This document shows, in pieces, positions 18,263 through 26,830 of a stretch of DNA of 64,000 nt. The DNA comes from JAJYBV01 sp021812265. Its GTDB lineage: Bacteria; Chloroflexota; Ktedonobacteria; Ktedonobacterales; JACDGC01. Numbering within the stretch: the first letter of the stretch is position 1; each line of letters starts with the position of its first letter. A program made the translations under genes and the position numbers. The stretch is taken from positions 36,455-100,454 of the forward strand of contig DAIDIC010000210.1 of NCBI GenBank assembly GCA_027459525.1. The letters run 5' to 3'. A model generated the notes under the pieces. The model was given only the letters and a program-made list of their open reading frames with translations, did no database searches and was not told where the DNA came from.

Positions 18263-18460
18263 ATGACAGAAAAAGAACTGCTTCAAACGCAAATGCGCAG
18301 TTTTCAGTTTTACGCTGATTTAATTGAACGCGCAACACGCACAACCGGCGATGAACTGCCGCGCTGGAATATCGAAAAAGCCAGAAAGTTTCGAGAATTG
18401 GCGGAGCAATATAAATTGCGGCTGCAAGAAATTGAACAAAAAGAGCGGCAAGCGTCTTAA
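18263..18460 (+). CDS. Small coiled-coil protein, 65 aa
   Basis: This short, highly charged, predicted all-helical protein has no membrane span. Heptad-like spacing (FRELAEQYKLRLQEIEQKE) suggests a coiled coil. AAAGGG stands 5 bases before the ATG. It starts a same-strand run with the DUF4388 protein, a receptor-like membrane protein and a cyclic-nucleotide-binding protein. I infer it is a partner or adaptor in that system. I do not recognise a named family. Confidence 0.6.
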   Translation: MTEKELLQTQMRSFQFYADLIERATRTTGDELPRWNIEKARKFRELAEQYKLRLQEIEQKERQAS

Positions 18461-18538
18461 CAATTCATTGTGAAAATCAGCGGATATGCGTTGCGTATCC
18501 CTGATTTATTTCAGGCGAACCTTGAAGGAAGTTGCGGT

Positions 18539-19261
18539 ATGAGTGATCAGCAATATCTATATACCAGCAGGCTGGGCAATATTATACGCCTGATTATTTT
18601 AGGAAGACAAACCGGATCGCTTCGCGCGTATCGGGGCACAGAAAACTCGCGGGAAGAAGGCGGCGCCGATTTTATCGACGGGCAGGCCGAAAATGTTTTT
18701 GTTGGTCAAATACATGATCCAAGAATGCTGGATGTGTTAATTGCGTGGGGAGAGTGTCATTATTTATTTTTGGATAATCTTACCAACGCAGACGGAATGC
18801 AAAACAGCGGTGGGTATAGGTCTGTGCCCAGAGAGGCGCAAAAAAGCGGATCACTGCCTCCAATCAGCTCAGGATCGCTGCCGGGGTCTCAGCTTTATAA
18901 CCCATACCCGCCGATCAATAATACCGGCAATCCGCAGGGATATAACCAGTATGGCAACCAGCCTTACCCGCCGGACAGCAGTTATAACACTGGTTACGGC
19001 GCTGAACAAAGCACAAATGTATATAATATTCAAATACCCGCATATATATGGCAAAAAGTGCAAAATACAAGTTATATTCCACGCAGAGTTTCTGCGCAAG
19101 ACCTAAGCATATTCAGTCAGTTCAACCGATACGATCGTCAGTTAGCCTTTTTAGTTGACGGACGGCGGACATTACCCGATCTTATCCGCATGACAAACCG
19201 GCCGGCGGAAGAAGTGCAAAAGATCGTTGCAACACTAATAGTACTGGGATTAGTCGAATAA
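18539..19261 (+). CDS. DUF4388 (PatA-like N-terminal) domain protein with C-terminal winged-helix-like part
   Basis: This protein of about 240 residues opens with a DUF4388-like domain (LGNIIRLIILGRQTGSLRAY, then DFIDGQAENVF), a module found in bacterial regulatory proteins with response-regulator or GTPase partners. A Pro/Gly/Tyr/Asn-rich linker (about residues 95-165) follows. The last 75 residues (QFNRYDRQLAFLVDGRRTL and RPAEEVQKIVATLIVLGLVE) resemble a small winged helix. The ATG at 18539 is chosen because AAGGAAG lies 9 bases upstream; a GTG at 18470 is also in frame. It is the second gene of the signalling run, and its role is inferred from context. Confidence 0.75.
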   Translation: MSDQQYLYTSRLGNIIRLIILGRQTGSLRAYRGTENSREEGGADFIDGQAENVFVGQIHDPRMLDVLIAWGECHYLFLDNLTNADGMQNSGGYRSVPREAQKSGSLPPISSGSLPGSQLYNPYPPINNTGNPQGYNQYGNQPYPPDSSYNTGYGAEQSTNVYNIQIPAYIWQKVQNTSYIPRRVSAQDLSIFSQFNRYDRQLAFLVDGRRTLPDLIRMTNRPAEEVQKIVATLIVLGLVE

Positions 19262-19299
19262 AAACCGGCGTATTGTTCCCGGATATGAGGAAATTTTCT

Positions 19300-20793
19300 A
19301 TGAAAAAATGGTCAGCAAGATTTGGTATTCGGACCCAGATTATTTTTGTTGTGTTATTAGGCGCAATTATAACCACCGCTATTACGCTGGTTATTGCTGA
19401 TACATCCATCCAATCATATGGATATTCTCAGTTTTTAAATCAAGAATCAAATAATTTAAAGTTTGTTAATTTAACATTAGCTTCTCGTTTTGGATCCAGC
19501 GTTTCTATTACTTCAAATGATCTGCTTGCTTTTGATGATCCTGCGGCTAATTCATATCTCAATCAGCCATATGGTATACTTGCCGCAAATAATAACCCAG
19601 ATATTGTTAATTATATTCATGCGCTTTTGCAAGATAATCAAATCACAGTCTATCAATGCGCCAACCAAAACGCTCAGTTAATTTTGGTCAACGGGTTGCT
19701 GCAATGCCAAGTTGCCTCTACCACGTTTCTGTCAAATGGTCAGCCAGTCACTGCTGATACACCATCTATCCTCAATTTAACAGTGCTGCCGCAAAACGTG
19801 ATTCAACAAATGGCTATTCCAATCAATTCGGCAAATAGTTTTGACACACCACCCAAAACATATTATGGATCTGTTACCATCCAAAAAATTTCTTATTTTG
19901 CCGCGTATGAGCCACTCATCGATCCTCAGCATCACCTTGTAGGGATTCTTTCCATTGCGGTGCCGCAAACAACTGTTTCTACCCTGATTAATGACGTTTC
20001 GCTGAAGTTAATTATCAGCGGCGCCGCAATATTAATTGCCGGCGTTATTCTTGCCATTTGGGTTGCTACGGCGGTTTCCAACACACTAAAAGGATCTTCC
20101 AACCAAATTATTGTTTCTTGCGATAAAATATCGAAAAACGCCTTGCAGCAAACATCCGGCGCGCGGCAGCAGGTTTGGGCAATTAACGCCATCAACCAAG
20201 CCATCGTCGATCTGCAAAACTTCTCAAATGAAGTTACGGGCCGCACGCAATATTTAGCCAATATCACCGGCGAAACATATAATCGACGCAGTGAAATGAG
20301 TCATGCCCAATATGAAGCGGTGCTGGCGTTTATGTCTAATCAATCACGCTCTATCAATTCATATGCGCAGCAGCAAAATCATACTATCGATCGTATGTCT
20401 AAAGCCATGCAGGCAGTTATTGAAATTGCCGACCAAGTGGTTGACAGCAGCCAAGACACCCAAAATAACGCTGATCAACTGAATGAAGTTGTTTTACGCC
20501 TGAATCAATTGGTAAAAGGCTTAAATAAAAAGACGGCAGCGCCGGCTCCGGCGCCAAATGCGCAAATTAGGAAATCACCAGAAAACCGCAACGGTAAAGC
20601 CATGTTGGATGCGCCCGCAGCGCAGTCGTCACAGTATGGCGATCCCTTTGCGCAAAGCCAGTTAAACGCGCCAAGAAGCGGCGGCTCGCGCAGCAGCGGC
20701 ATCCCTGCTATGCGTTCTTCTTCGTCGCCGGCGCAGCCCGGGATAAGATCTGGAAATAATTCTTTGCCAAATCAGCGCCGGAATACAAAATAA
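19300..20793 (+). CDS. Receptor-like membrane protein without methyl-accepting signalling tip
   Basis: This protein of about 497 residues has chemoreceptor topology: a short basic N-terminus, membrane span 1 (about 13-33), an extracytoplasmic sensor-like region of about 200 residues, and span 2 (about 236-260). A cytoplasmic, Gln/Asn-rich coiled coil (about 265-410) and a disordered Pro/Ser/Arg tail follow. The sensor region looks like a cache-type fold (SYFAAYEPLIDPQHHLVGIL). The conserved hairpin tip of methyl-accepting proteins is missing, so it is unlikely to act through CheA/CheW. The ATG at 19300 has GAGGAA upstream. It lies 38 bp after the DUF4388 gene and 60 bp before the cyclic-nucleotide-binding gene. 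Confidence 0.7.
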   Translation: MKKWSARFGIRTQIIFVVLLGAIITTAITLVIADTSIQSYGYSQFLNQESNNLKFVNLTLASRFGSSVSITSNDLLAFDDPAANSYLNQPYGILAANNNPDIVNYIHALLQDNQITVYQCANQNAQLILVNGLLQCQVASTTFLSNGQPVTADTPSILNLTVLPQNVIQQMAIPINSANSFDTPPKTYYGSVTIQKISYFAAYEPLIDPQHHLVGILSIAVPQTTVSTLINDVSLKLIISGAAILIAGVILAIWVATAVSNTLKGSSNQIIVSCDKISKNALQQTSGARQQVWAINAINQAIVDLQNFSNEVTGRTQYLANITGETYNRRSEMSHAQYEAVLAFMSNQSRSINSYAQQQNHTIDRMSKAMQAVIEIADQVVDSSQDTQNNADQLNEVVLRLNQLVKGLNKKTAAPAPAPNAQIRKSPENRNGKAMLDAPAAQSSQYGDPFAQSQLNAPRSGGSRSSGIPAMRSSSSPAQPGIRSGNNSLPNQRRNTK

Positions 20794-20853
20794 CCGGCGT
20801 TGGCCGCAAAAATTCCGGATATTTTATTTTTCATTCTAATGGAGGTCTTTTAC

Positions 20854-21276
20854 ATGTCAATTACCGATACACTGGCAAGGGCGCCGCTGTTTGCTTCGCT
20901 GGATCAGAAAGATCTGACAGCGTTAGCGTCGGCTGCACGAGAACAGCAATACCACCATGGCGAAGAGTTAATTCGCCAAGGACAAACAGGCGTAGGTTTA
21001 TTTATCTTAACATCAGGACGAGTTCGTGTAACGCAGCAGCGAAACAATGAATTATTCGATCTTGGTGTGCTGGAACATGGCCAAGTATTTGGCGAGTTAT
21101 CACTCTTGGATGACCTGCCACGCACTGCAACCATAACAGCAATTGAAAACTGCAATGTTATTATCATTCCAATTTGGGATTTCCGCGCCGCATTGCGCGA
21201 AAATCCATCTATGGCGCTGGGTCTGCTTAAATCACTCAGTCAGCGCATCCGGCAAATTGAAAAACCAACAAACTAA
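20854..21276 (+). CDS. Cyclic nucleotide-binding domain protein
   Basis: This 140-residue protein is made only of a cNMP-binding beta-roll with its helices. It shows FASLDQKDLTALA, ELIRQGQTGVGLFILTSG and the phosphate-binding cassette FGELSLLDDLPRTATI, including the Glu and Arg that hold ribose and phosphate. There is no HTH domain, so it is not a CRP regulator. It is probably a small sensor subunit. GGAGG lies 8 bases before the ATG. It ends the signalling run and is followed by a terminator. Confidence 0.88.
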   Translation: MSITDTLARAPLFASLDQKDLTALASAAREQQYHHGEELIRQGQTGVGLFILTSGRVRVTQQRNNELFDLGVLEHGQVFGELSLLDDLPRTATITAIENCNVIIIPIWDFRAALRENPSMALGLLKSLSQRIRQIEKPTN

Positions 21277-21314
21277 CTTCAGCATACAAGTTGAAATAGT
21301 GTCACAGCAATAAG

Positions 21315-21345
21315 AGGGCGGCGCCAATAGCCGCCTTTCGTTGTA
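21315..21345 (+). terminator. Terminator after the signalling gene run
   Basis: GGCGGC (21317-21322) pairs with GCCGCC (21330-21335), extended by two weaker pairs. A T-rich stretch (TTTCGTTGTATTT) follows. Confidence 0.55.
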
Positions 21346-21566
21346 TTTACAGAACATCCCGTAAAGCCGACAGTCTGTAGACTGTGCGGAGTTGGCTTGA
21401 GCCTATGCGGAGTATCAATTTGTGTATCATTGGTTTTCTGGCCGAACAATATACAGTATTTTTACCGATATCTTTTTTCACCTTTCGGAAATCGCTGGTA
21501 TGCTAGAAAAAAATATCCCATCATGCGGTATATTAGATAAAAACGACCTATGAGGGATCAACGTGA

Positions 21567-21836
21567 ATTTTTTACCGCCCAAAAGCGATTCATGACGAAG
21601 TTTCCCGGCTGGAAGACGCTTTAGCGCAAGGCAAAGAGGAAGGCAGAGCAGAAGGCACAGTTGAGGGAATAGTCCAGTCAATTCGTCAACTGTGGCGCAA
21701 ACATTTTGGCAAAATGAGCAAAAAAGAAGAACAAGCGTTGTCAGCCGCCGGCAGCGATGCGCTCGAACACATTCCGGATCAAATGCCGGAGCCACACCAT
21801 ACGGTTGAACAGGCTCGCGCCGATCTGGGGATGTAA
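21567..21836 (+). pseudogene. C-terminal remnant of a PD-(D/E)XK / Rpn-type nuclease-transposase-like protein
   Basis: Ninety codons are open here with no usable start codon, directly after an in-frame stop. The translated end shows RLEDALAQGKEEGRAEGTV followed by a helical, basic tail. This resembles the C-terminal region of Rpn-family recombination-promoting nucleases with their EGKAEG repeats. The nuclease core is absent, so I read it as a 5'-truncated relic. The match rests on pattern only and could be another family with similar acidic helices. The following 308 bp to the E1 gene hold nothing I can name apart from AT-rich promoter-like sequence. Confidence 0.5.
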
Positions 21837-22144
21837 ATAGCCCTTTATCTATGCGCGGCGCTAACATGTTATACTATTAATGTTACACTGATACTGCCTA
21901 ATATATAGCGCGCAATATTCAACGCCGTTCAGCCAGCTGCGCACAGGTGTTGCACAACAATACAGTCAATAATTTAGCTGGCGTATGCGCGCGGCAACGT
22001 AATATGGGGCAGTTTCGCGTTTAAAGCCCGGAGTAGGGCGCTCCCGGTTTCTTTCACGCAATTGCGTATAAAAGAAATCCTTGAATGGATTATATGAATG
22101 CCCAACAAATATATCAATGTTGATAGTGTAAAAGAGGATGTTGT

Positions 22145-24247
22145 ATGGCGACTCAAGCAGATAAATCATCCGCGGCGGCAAACGCTGCGCCGGCATTTGA
22201 TCCGATTGACTGCTATAAGCAGATGATCATGGCTCGAACCATTAATGAGACATTAAAGGCTCGTAAAACACAGGGTAAATTCCCCTTTTATATCGGCGCC
22301 GGCGGACATGAAGCTTTAGCCGGTGTGGTCGCCGCGCTGCGGCAAGATGACTGGCTGGCCCTTTACTATAGAGATCTTGCCGTATGGCTTCAACGCACCC
22401 GCGACGCATTCGCGCCAGTGCGCGCCGCGTATTCGCGTGTTACCGACCCTATGTCTGCCGGGCGGAATATGCCGGAACATTTTAGCAGCGCGGACTATCA
22501 TATTCTGCCAACATCCAGCGAAGTTTCCAGCCTTGGACCATTTGCCGCCGGCGTGGCGTATGCCTTTAAGCGCGCAAAAACCGGCCAATTGGCAATGTTT
22601 TGCACCGGAGATGGCGGCGCGGCAACCAATGATTTTACGGCAATGTATCGCGCGGCAACCGTGCATAAACTGCCGCTGATTATGACTGTAGAAGATAACG
22701 GCTGGGCAATTACTACGCCAACAGACGGACACCAATGGGGCGGTAATTTGGCAGAATGGGCGCGCGGCGGTGGCGCATTTACGATTGAAGCAGACGGAAC
22801 CAACGCTTTAGAGCTATATGAGGTTGGGTTGCAAGCCGCTGAAGTTGCCAGATCCGGAAACGGTCCGGTATTTTTGCATTTAAAGATGGGCCTGCTCGAT
22901 CCGCATTCCAGCAGCACCGATATTTATGCGTACCGCCAACGCGACGAAGTTGCTAAAACAAAAGAAACCCGCGACCCCATCCGTAATACCGGCAAAGCGT
23001 TGATAGAACGCGGCCTGCTGACACAGGAACAGATCGACCGGATGATGGAACAAGCAAAAGATGAGTTGGACGCTATTGAAGATCAGGTTTTGGCAGAGCC
23101 GGTTGCCACCGGAGATCGCGTGCAGGAACGGCTGTATTATTGGCCGACGGAGCCGCAGGTAGAACCGGGATCGAATCGGTCGAGTAAACATATGCTGCAG
23201 GCCATCAACGAGGCGCTGGTAGAAATTACGCGCCGAGATTCCGGCTTTTTTGTGTACGGCCAAGATGTTGGCAGCCCGCGCGGCGGTGTTTTTGGCGCAA
23301 CGCAAATGCTGGTAAATGAATTTCCGCAATCGGCAATCAGCAGCCCCCTGAATGAGCAAATTATTTTCGGCATAGCCGCTGGCGCCTCTATGGCAGATAA
23401 CAAAGCGCGATTTGGCGAAATTCAATTTGTGGATTACCATCAATCTATGTCGCAAAGCATACGCATAGCAGGGCGCATATCGTACCAAACGTTTGGTGAC
23501 TGGAAATGTCCTGTGGTTATTCGCACAAAAGCCGGCAGCGGCGGCGGCGGCCCAATTTCTGATTCTGGCACAGGCGGCGGCGCATTCGGGCATTCACATT
23601 CCGGAGAATATTGGTTTACCTCCATTCCCGGATTGATTACTGTTTGCCCCAGCAACCCATTTGACGCTAAAGGTTTGATGATCGAATCTTCACGCACACA
23701 ATCACCGCTCGTATTTTTGGAACGCGGCAGACTCTTCCGATCAGATCCGCCAAAAGACGCCAACGGCAATGTGATAGCAGAACTGGCAGATTTATGGCTG
23801 ACCCCCGATGGATATTATACTGTGCCGCTGCGTTCGGCGCGAACCATTCATATTGGGCAGGGCAGTACCGCCGGCGCAATTATAACATGGGGCACTATGG
23901 TTTTAGAGTCTGCCATTGCCGCGGCAAATGCGTCACAGCAATATAACTGCGCATTTGATATTATTGATTTGCGCACGCTGTACCCATTTGATGAAGCGAC
24001 TGTTTCTCAGGCTATTGCGGCAACAAACCGTGTTGTGGTAGTAACTGAAGAAGGTGACCATACCAGTTTTGGCCGGCACCTGCATTCGTGGATTGTAGAA
24101 CGGCATTTTAATGACCTTGATATGCCGGCAGAACTCATCCATGCGCTCGCATTCCCGGCCGTTTCATACAGCGCCGCCGAAGAAGCAGTGTTTTATCCGA
24201 CTTCTAAGGATATTGAGCAGATCTTGGTCCGCTTTGCTTCAGCGTAA
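22145..24247 (+). CDS. Fused alpha-beta E1 component of a 2-oxoacid dehydrogenase complex
   Basis: This 700-residue protein joins E1-alpha (about 1-330) and E1-beta (about 360-700) in one chain. The alpha half carries KFPFYIGAGGHEALAG and the thiamine-diphosphate motif GDGGAATNDF with VEDNGWAI. The beta half carries QDVGSPRGGVFGAT, ISSPLNEQIIFGIAAG and RTKAGSGGGGPISDSG. The enzyme decarboxylates a 2-oxoacid (branched-chain acids or pyruvate) and passes the acyl group to an E2 lipoyl domain. No E2 or E3 gene is adjacent. GAGGATG precedes the ATG. Branched-chain substrate is the better guess, because fused E1 proteins of this type are usually annotated so. Confidence 0.88.
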   Translation: MATQADKSSAAANAAPAFDPIDCYKQMIMARTINETLKARKTQGKFPFYIGAGGHEALAGVVAALRQDDWLALYYRDLAVWLQRTRDAFAPVRAAYSRVTDPMSAGRNMPEHFSSADYHILPTSSEVSSLGPFAAGVAYAFKRAKTGQLAMFCTGDGGAATNDFTAMYRAATVHKLPLIMTVEDNGWAITTPTDGHQWGGNLAEWARGGGAFTIEADGTNALELYEVGLQAAEVARSGNGPVFLHLKMGLLDPHSSSTDIYAYRQRDEVAKTKETRDPIRNTGKALIERGLLTQEQIDRMMEQAKDELDAIEDQVLAEPVATGDRVQERLYYWPTEPQVEPGSNRSSKHMLQAINEALVEITRRDSGFFVYGQDVGSPRGGVFGATQMLVNEFPQSAISSPLNEQIIFGIAAGASMADNKARFGEIQFVDYHQSMSQSIRIAGRISYQTFGDWKCPVVIRTKAGSGGGGPISDSGTGGGAFGHSHSGEYWFTSIPGLITVCPSNPFDAKGLMIESSRTQSPLVFLERGRLFRSDPPKDANGNVIAELADLWLTPDGYYTVPLRSARTIHIGQGSTAGAIITWGTMVLESAIAAANASQQYNCAFDIIDLRTLYPFDEATVSQAIAATNRVVVVTEEGDHTSFGRHLHSWIVERHFNDLDMPAELIHALAFPAVSYSAAEEAVFYPTSKDIEQILVRFASA

Positions 24248-24263
24248 TCGATTGCCTGCGCGG

Positions 24264-24297
24264 GATATGGCAGAAACAAGCTATTTTCTGCCATATC
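24264..24297 (+). terminator. Perfect hairpin after the E1 gene
   Basis: GATATGGCAGAAA (24264-24276) and TTTCTGCCATATC (24285-24297) form a 13-bp perfect stem with an 8-base loop. Only a short TTGT follows, so termination may be partial or need Rho. Confidence 0.45.
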
Positions 24298-24392
24298 TTG
24301 TGGCGGATAAGGATTTTGAACAGATTTCTAGGTCCTCTACTCATTCCCAATACAAGCAAAAATTTTTTGAAAAATATAGGCGGATAATCTCT

Positions 24393-25160
24393 ATGACACA
24401 GCGTTTTTCATTAGCAGGTAAATATGCGGTTGTTACCGGAGCCAGCAGAGGTATTGGTTTTGCAGTGGCAAAATGGCTGGCTGAAGCCGGAGCAGATATT
24501 GCAGTTTGCGCGCGAAAAGAGGAAAATTTGGCAGAAATTACCCGGATAGTGCGTTCGCTTGGCCGAAAAGTAGTTTCTATCGGCGCAGATTTAGCAGAAT
24601 CGGAAAGCGCGCAAATAATTATCGATCGCGCGGCGCAAGAATTTGGGTCGATTGATATTTTAGTCAATAACGCCGGTGTCAGCCCAATATTTAAACCTGT
24701 TTTGGATACAAAGCAGGCGGAATGGGAAGATATCCTAAAAATCAACCTTACAGCGCCAATGCTGCTTTCACAGGCCGCGGCGCGCATTATGATTGCCGCG
24801 CAAAAGGGCGGATCAATTATACAAATGGCTTCAGTTGCGGGAATAGTGGCAACACCGCGTATGGCGGCTTACGGAGCAGCTAAGGCCGGGTTGATTCAAT
24901 TAACCAAAACAATGGCGGCAGAACTGGCGCGTTATCAAATTCGGGTAAACGCAATAGCGCCGGGGTATGTGCAAAGCGATTTAACCGCTGCGTTGCTGGC
25001 AAACCCAAAATACGCCGAAAGCATTGCCGCCGCGGCGCCGCTGGGGCGAGTTGGTGTGGCAGATGAAATAGCAGGAATAGCGCTGTATTTAGCGTCAAAC
25101 GCATCCTCATTTGCTACAGGCCAAGTGTTTACAGTTGATGGCGGCATATCGGCTGTTTAA
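24393..25160 (+). CDS. Short-chain dehydrogenase/reductase (FabG-like)
   Basis: This NAD(P)-dependent oxidoreductase of about 255 residues has the classical SDR motifs: VVTGASRGIGFAVA (cofactor loop), VNNAGVSP, the catalytic Ser region IIQMASVAG, YGAAKAG (the YxxxK pair) and a C-terminal GQVFTVDGG. It is closest in layout to 3-oxoacyl-ACP reductases or gluconate 5-dehydrogenases; the substrate cannot be read from sequence. The frame is open far upstream into the E1 gene, but the ATG at 24393 matches the family start. The ribosome binding site is weak (AGGCGG, rather distant). Confidence 0.9.
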   Translation: MTQRFSLAGKYAVVTGASRGIGFAVAKWLAEAGADIAVCARKEENLAEITRIVRSLGRKVVSIGADLAESESAQIIIDRAAQEFGSIDILVNNAGVSPIFKPVLDTKQAEWEDILKINLTAPMLLSQAAARIMIAAQKGGSIIQMASVAGIVATPRMAAYGAAKAGLIQLTKTMAAELARYQIRVNAIAPGYVQSDLTAALLANPKYAESIAAAAPLGRVGVADEIAGIALYLASNASSFATGQVFTVDGGISAV

Positions 25161-25287
25161 TCAGCGAATTGGCGATAAACCTTATAGCGCTATTTGTCCC
25201 AAATTATACATATTCAGCGTTATATATACTGATAGCAGATACTCGATTTGCCGGCTCTTATTTTCAATTGCCAAAGCGCGCGGCTTA

Positions 25288-25469
25288 ACGTCGCATATAT
25301 GACGTGTTGCAGTGAACTACCACTGAACTGAAGACTCAGGGGAGATACGCATCACCTGCTGTCGGGCAGAATATCTTGAGTTGGCTGGCTCTCAGTAAAA
25401 GCCTGTCCCCGCAAGGGAGATATATGTGATAGCCAACAAAGCAGAGAAATTGACACCTTGCTTCTCTGC
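25288..25469 (+). ncRNA. Structured non-coding stretch: candidate regulatory RNA or IS200/IS605-type end remnant
   Basis: No gene fits here, but many short perfect stems do: ACGTC/GACGT (25288-25305), CAGTG/CACTG (25310-25325), CTGC/GCAG (about 25357-25369), GTTGGCT/AGCCAAC (about 25380-25437) enclosing further pairs, and GCAGAGAA/TTCTCTGC (25441-25469). The opening CAGTGAACTACCACTGAACTGAAG resembles the segment after tnpB in IS200/IS605 elements, where it belongs to the right end and its overlapping guide RNA. It lies upstream of the lipoprotein gene, so a leader RNA is equally possible. No open tnpB is present. Its identity is unresolved. Confidence 0.4.
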
Positions 25470-25532
25470 GGGTACCATTCTAAGTATTATCAGTTCTTAA
25501 AATTCAGCGCATTTGTAAGAGGAGAGTTATTC

Positions 25533-26219
25533 ATGGGCGCAAAGCCAGGCCGCATGCGTACAATACTATTGCTGTTCATGCCATTCATCATTCTAACTTC
25601 AGCGTGCAACGCTTCAACATCCAACCCTGTTTCTATTAATGGAACCACTGGGGCAAGTTCTACTTCAACATCTACACCTGCCGACAACCAAAATATTCCT
25701 ATCACGGCATACCAAAGTGTGACACCAATTCCTGGGGATTACTCATTATATGTTGACCCCAATTACGGATACTCATTTCAATATCCCACTCCATGGATTG
25801 TTTATCCGGCGCACCCCAGCAATTCAAATGAAAGCGACGTAGCGTTTACCCAGCAATATACTGCTAATATGGAACATCCGTTGCTGGTATTTGTTGCGCG
25901 TGTTACCAACGATTACCATCATCAGTTTGTGCAAAAATATATTTGTTCGGGGCAATATGCCATGAATTCAACGTTTGGCCCATACAAAGCTGTTGATATT
26001 ACATCTCGTGGGGGAGATCCTACAGTTGGTTATGGCGGCGTTATTATCGGGCGTGTTTTTATCGCCAAAGGGCTTGTTTTTATGGTTTGGCTGGAGGCGT
26101 CCCCAAAATCTGATTATAACATTTACATGTTTTTCAAGATATACACACCGATATATCAGCATATGATGGATTCCTTTAACGTCGGCAATGGCGCAAAACC
26201 TTTAAATAGCTGCAATTAA
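25533..26219 (+). CDS. Secreted lipoprotein, PsbP-like fold possible
   Basis: This 228-residue protein has a lipoprotein signal: basic start, hydrophobic core and lipobox LTSAC at about residues 21-25. A Ser/Thr-rich spacer (about 28-55) follows. The mature domain opens with DPNYGYSFQYPTPWIVYP, the pattern seen in PsbP-like and related small surface domains. It should be anchored on the outer face of the cytoplasmic membrane. The ATG at 25533 follows AGAGGAGAG. Its gene stands alone behind the structured stretch, and a perfect hairpin terminator follows. Function is unknown. Confidence 0.8.
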   Translation: MGAKPGRMRTILLLFMPFIILTSACNASTSNPVSINGTTGASSTSTSTPADNQNIPITAYQSVTPIPGDYSLYVDPNYGYSFQYPTPWIVYPAHPSNSNESDVAFTQQYTANMEHPLLVFVARVTNDYHHQFVQKYICSGQYAMNSTFGPYKAVDITSRGGDPTVGYGGVIIGRVFIAKGLVFMVWLEASPKSDYNIYMFFKIYTPIYQHMMDSFNVGNGAKPLNSCN

Positions 26220-26276
26220 AACGGCGGTGAGGAAAGAGCGTCGTTTCTGAATCTTTAAAATTTGCTGCTGAAAAGC

Positions 26277-26307
26277 GGGATTTGCAGAAAAAGCAAATCC
26301 CACTTTT
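26277..26307 (+). terminator. Terminator between the lipoprotein gene and ruvC
   Basis: GGGATTTGC (26277-26285) and GCAAATCCC (26293-26301) form a perfect 9-bp stem followed by ACTTTT. It lies between convergent genes. Confidence 0.65.
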
Positions 26308-26320
26308 AACACATGTGTCA

Positions 26321-26815
26321 TCAACGCAGCATAGATGTTTTGCTTGAGTGTAAGTGGCAAATGGCAATAGCAGCGGCGTCGGCGGCGTCATCGGGCTTTG
26401 GAACTTGGGAAAGGCCAAGCAGAATGCGCACCATTTCGCCCACTTGGTGTTTCGTTGCAGAGCCATAGCCTTGTACTGCTTGTTTTATCTGCATGGGAGT
26501 ATATTCACTGATTTTCAGCCCAGCTTCAGCTGCCGCCAGCAACGCCACTCCACGACCCTGCCCAACAGCAATGGCGGTGCGAGTATTACGGGCAAAAAAC
26601 AGTTCTTCTACGGCAACATCATCTGGGTGAAATTGCGCAATAATATCTGAAAGTCCATGAAAAATTTTACTGAGCCGCACTTCAAATGCGTCTGACGGCT
26701 CAGTAGTAATAACATTGCACACACGCAGAGATAGCTGCGAGCGTTCTTCCGCAACAACAGCATAGCCAACAATAGCAATTCCCGGGTCTATACCAAGGGT
26801 TACTCGCGTCGTCAT
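26321..26815 (-). CDS. ruvC: Holliday junction resolvase RuvC
   Basis: This 164-residue endonuclease cuts Holliday junctions in recombination. The catalytic acidic residues are in TLGIDPG (first Asp), VAVEELFF (Glu) and PDDAADAAAIAICH (paired Asp near the C-terminus). The GVALLAAAEAGLKISEYTP and GSATKHQV segments are typical. Length is normal. It starts 15 bp behind yebC on the same strand, the usual yebC-ruvC pairing. No ruvA or ruvB is adjacent. Confidence 0.93.
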   Translation of the reverse strand: MTTRVTLGIDPGIAIVGYAVVAEERSQLSLRVCNVITTEPSDAFEVRLSKIFHGLSDIIAQFHPDDVAVEELFFARNTRTAIAVGQGRGVALLAAAEAGLKISEYTPMQIKQAVQGYGSATKHQVGEMVRILLGLSQVPKPDDAADAAAIAICHLHSSKTSMLR

Positions 26816-26830
26816 ATATACAACAGCCCG

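Noticed and set aside
22880..23593. A 237-codon minus-strand frame
   Set aside because: It is antisense to the E1 gene, whose thiamine-diphosphate motifs are unmistakable.
25288..25469. Known riboswitch (cobalamin, c-di-GMP, SAM) before the lipoprotein gene
   Set aside because: I could not find the conserved core sequences of these classes, so I list the stretch only as an unidentified structured element.
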